NCBI GenBank assembly: GCA_965262305.1 | Contig: CBDHEY010000001.1 | Span: 163,785-227,784 of the forward strand | Reading direction: 5' to 3' | Origin: CBDHEY01 sp965262305 | GTDB taxonomy: Bacteria > Pseudomonadota > Gammaproteobacteria > Pseudomonadales > Cellvibrionaceae | DNA length: 64,000 bases | Shown here: in pieces, positions 62,330 to 64,000 of the stretch | Numbering within the stretch: position 1 is the first letter of the stretch | How the letters are laid out: every line of letters begins with the position of its first letter | Position numbers and translations under genes: made by a program | Notes under the pieces: generated by a model | Seen by the model: only the letters and a program-made list of their open reading frames with translations | Databases searched by the model: none | Told to the model about the DNA's origin: nothing

Positions 62330-62410
62330 ACATAACAAACAGCACCAGCTATACGCAGCTACGCTGCTCAGGACTCGCCTGACGGCTCGCCGCTGTGCTG
62401 AGCGTTAGTT
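62330..62410 (+). other. attC: attC6
   Basis: R'' ACATAAC, R' GTTAGTT; left CAGCACCAGC pairs with right GCCGCTGTGCTG, with a GC-rich centre (CAGGACTCGCCTGACGGCTC). 81 bp. Confidence 0.9.
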
Positions 62411-62429
62411 GCCTTAAGGAAGCCAATGC

Positions 62430-63296
62430 ATGCAGAAAGTAGAGCAAGAAATTAAAGCCATATTTTCGAAGGCTGAACTAGGGATTTGGCCAGAGGGACA
62501 AGTGAAATGTGATATGTCAGGTGGGTCTGTAGGTCACACTGGAAGCATTACCTCTGGATTGTTAAAAAAATCCAAAAAAGATATTACCCAAATATTTAAA
62601 AAGCTTGATCTAGAGTATGGAGACGATTTTGGAAGTAAGCTCTACGAGCTTCGTGAAGAATCTAAAAAAGAAAACCTAGGCCCAATCTATCGTTGCAATA
62701 TCAATGTTAAAGGAAAAAATATTGAATTTGAGTATTTTTGGGAGGGCAGTCCGTTCCAATCTTTGTCTGAAGTTGAGCCAGACATTAACGGAAGTTTGCC
62801 AAACTTTATTTACGAAAAAATGTTTACTAAAGAATTAATATCTCACGTAGATAAGTGGGAACTAGATTCGGCTATCTTTATGTTTGTACCTGCTCAAAAG
62901 CAGAGAAACGAAGAGATTCCCGAAGATCTCCTTGACATGTATGCGTTAGTTGATTGGCAATCAGATACCGATAATGGAGGCCTAAATCAATACTTTGCAA
63001 GAGATGTTGATTACTTTGGCTGCTATGGCAGAGAGGAACTATACCCAAGAGTTCTACGTGCAATTAAAAAAGTAAACGACCCCATTGCTGAGAGCTTATT
63101 TTCAGAGGCAATGGCATTGTACTCCCACTTTTACGACCGAGTGAATCGTGCAAGAGAAGCGATGGATATCGCTCCAGTTGAAAAACAAGAGGAGAGCAAT
63201 ATTAATGATAGGTACTTTCAAATATATGACGATTTGGAATCAAATAGACGTAACTTCGTCAAAGAGCACGCAGAGCAATTTGCAGTCAGCAACTAA
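62430..63296 (+). CDS. Cassette 7: two-domain protein with DMP19/DUF4375-like C-terminus
   Basis: 288 residues, the largest cassette product. Residues about 1-140 are an unassigned domain with VGHTGSITSGLLKKSKKDIT and IEFEYFWEGSPFQSLSEVEP, reminiscent of DUF600/YezG-type immunity folds. Residues about 150-240 (YALVDWQSDTDNGGLNQYFA RDVDYFGCYG, ALYSHFYDRVNRARE) match the DMP19/DUF4375 pattern DWxx..NGGxNQYF; DMP19 of Neisseria is a DNA mimic that blocks a repressor. AAGGA lies 9 bp before the ATG. Function here is not known. The stop TAA overlaps R'' of attC7. Confidence 0.8.
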   Translation: MQKVEQEIKAIFSKAELGIWPEGQVKCDMSGGSVGHTGSITSGLLKKSKKDITQIFKKLDLEYGDDFGSKLYELREESKKENLGPIYRCNINVKGKNIEFEYFWEGSPFQSLSEVEPDINGSLPNFIYEKMFTKELISHVDKWELDSAIFMFVPAQKQRNEEIPEDLLDMYALVDWQSDTDNGGLNQYFARDVDYFGCYGREELYPRVLRAIKKVNDPIAESLFSEAMALYSHFYDRVNRAREAMDIAPVEKQEESNINDRYFQIYDDLESNRRNFVKEHAEQFAVSN

Positions 63297-63362
63297 CAAA
63301 CGCATCTTGTCGGACTGGTTTTACGCTGCGCTTCAAACCAGCCGCAAATGCGGGCGTTATAT
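63291..63362 (+). other. attC: attC7
   Basis: R'' AACTAAC, R' GTTATAT; left AACGCATCTTGTCGGACTGGTTT pairs in part with right AAACCAGCCGCAAATGCGGGCGTT. VCR-like ends (AACAAACGC, GCGGGCGTTA). 72 bp. Confidence 0.9.
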
Positions 63363-63380
63363 TTTTTCAGGTAATTCGAA

Positions 63381-63716
63381 TTGAGAGTATTAGCATTAAA
63401 AGTCGCACTAATTATTGTTCTATTTCGTCTAGTTACGATCTTTATGTGGCACCAGATAGACAAGGAATATGTATCTACTAGTAATGAAATGCGCGCAGAA
63501 ATCATGGGGCCAGAGATTTCAGAATGCATCATGGAAATCACTCAATCCGACAAACCTAAACCTCGAGACAAAGAAGATACAATGGAAAAATTACGAGGCA
63601 TGGAGAAAGATGTTCAAATTAAAGCGTACATGGGCTGGGTAGTCGAATTATTAATTATTTACTTAATGTCATACTTAATAGTTTTATTTGTGTTTAAAAA
63701 AGGCAATAAAATATAA
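63381..63716 (+). CDS. Cassette 8: small membrane protein
   Basis: 111 residues from a TTG start with AGGTAA 7 bp upstream (no ATG earlier in the cassette). One hydrophobic helix near the N-terminus (LALKVALIIVLFRLVTIFMW), a charged middle part of about 55 residues (EITQSDKPKPRDKEDTMEKL) and a C-terminal helix (WVVELLIIYLMSYLIVLFVF). Both ends in the membrane; not recognised. Confidence 0.65.
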   Translation: MRVLALKVALIIVLFRLVTIFMWHQIDKEYVSTSNEMRAEIMGPEISECIMEITQSDKPKPRDKEDTMEKLRGMEKDVQIKAYMGWVVELLIIYLMSYLIVLFVFKKGNKI

Positions 63717-63821
63717 CAAGCTAGTCAATCGGACCTCCACTGCGTTGCTCGTTTTGCGGTTTCACGCTACGCTAACGCAAAACCACCAACTACGTTACGG
63801 CCCATTACTAGGACGTTATGC
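63711..63821 (+). other. attC: attC8
   Basis: R'' ATATAAC, R' GTTATGC; left AAGCTAGTCAATCGGACC pairs with right GGCCCATTACTAGGACG; the inner part repeats TGCGTT/AACGCA-type palindromes. 111 bp. Confidence 0.9.
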
Positions 63822-63826
63822 AACCT

Positions 63827-64000
63827 ATGAAATATCAAAGAATACACTTAAAAATTAAATATATTTGCCTAGTATTTGCGCCGATTGGGTTCATAATTGG
63901 TGGTATACGCGAAATAGAAAACAACATGGAAAAAGCAGCAAGCTACTTCTTTTTCATTGGTTCATTATTTATGGTGTCTCACTGTTTAAATGCTATCGAG
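63827..64000 (+). CDS. Cassette 9: membrane protein, truncated by window end
   Basis: 58 codons to the window edge. MKYQRIHLKIKYICLVFAPI GFIIGG and SYFFFIGSLFMVSH give two membrane helices. ATG 63827 is 11 bp after the boundary; an in-frame ATG at 63818 overlaps R'. Not recognised. Confidence 0.6.
   Translation, partial: MKYQRIHLKIKYICLVFAPIGFIIGGIREIENNMEKAASYFFFIGSLFMVSHCLNAIE

Larger units (their letters stand above)
58209..64000 (+). mobile_element. Chromosomal integron (integrase, attI and at least eight cassettes; continues past window)
   Basis: Leftward intI, then attI core at 59511, then a head-to-tail rightward array. Each cassette holds one ORF and ends in an attC with RYYYAAC-like (R'') and GTTRRRY-like (R') ends that fold back on each other. 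Crossovers (G/TT of R') at 59977, 60510, 61131, 61581, 62022, 62404, 63356 and 63815 delimit cassettes 1-8; cassette 9 is cut by the window end. Orientation of intI relative to the array is the classical one. Confidence 0.95.

Noticed and set aside
1..64000. CRISPR array or insertion-sequence transposase
   Set aside because: No regularly spaced identical direct repeats, no Cas-like proteins and no transposase motif among the ORFs read.

Overview
The window is a stretch of AT-rich gammaproteobacterial chromosome. The core order leuC-leuD-leuB-asd-fimV-truA-trpF-accD-folC-dedD, with a divergent LysR gene beside leuC, is the order known from Pseudomonas. FimV, GspA/GspB, EpmC, SixA, PdxB, PrmB, YheU and long-form QueF also fit a gammaproteobacterium, probably a marine Pseudomonadales/Cellvibrionales/Oceanospirillales-like lineage. 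That placement is inference from gene content; no rRNA gene is present to settle it.

Layout. 1-1.6 kb: 3' part of valS. 1.9-7.5 kb: mostly leftward single genes (DUF302 protein, an orphan secreted protein, VIT/CCC1 metal transporter, DsbA-like thioredoxin, NTF2-like protein, FKBP-type PPIase, VOC protein). 7.9-9.6 kb: a membrane-anchored Ser/Thr kinase with a second, degenerate kinase domain. 9.6-27 kb: a long leftward block for leucine, aspartate-family and tryptophan synthesis, fatty acid and folate metabolism, with fimV and truA embedded. A GGDEF-EAL gene and trpB-trpA are inserted relative to the Pseudomonas order. 27-44 kb: LysR regulator, an outer-membrane protein, MFS transporter, aroC, prmB, folE, a hydrolase/sixA/DUF4389 set, gpsA, htpG with a textbook sigma-32 promoter, a lipoprotein, and a YadGH-type ABC exporter with queF. 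44.3-44.5 kb: tRNA-Gly(GCC) and tRNA-Glu(UUC). 44.7-57.9 kb: housekeeping singletons (Tag-family glycosylase, msrB, alaA, rRNA-methyltransferase-like gene, NAD-kinase-like gene, pdxB, epmC, tusA, yheU, gcvR-like) ending with gspA-gspB.

58.2-64.0 kb is the most distinctive part: the integrase end of a chromosomal integron. A full-length IntI with all catalytic residues and the IntI-specific insertion is encoded leftward. A LexA-type box lies 15 bp before its start codon. An attI region with a GTTRRRY core follows, then a rightward array of eight complete gene cassettes, each ending in a recognisable attC, and the start of a ninth that runs off the window. Cassette products are almost all of unknown function. 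One has a DMP19/DUF4375-like domain, one resembles the SMI1/KNR4 (SUKH) superfamily, and four are small predicted membrane proteins. The spacing between each attC crossover and the next start codon is only about 10-27 bp, so expression must come from read-through or an upstream Pc promoter. The array may continue well beyond the window.

Other unexplained signals: four copies of a TTTTGATCAAGAGAAC-like motif in alternating orientation around attI, three consecutive stem-loops after the gene at 52.6-53.3 kb, a 107-bp imperfect inverted repeat between asd and fimV, and an Asp/Thr/Gly-rich insertion in an outer-membrane protein.
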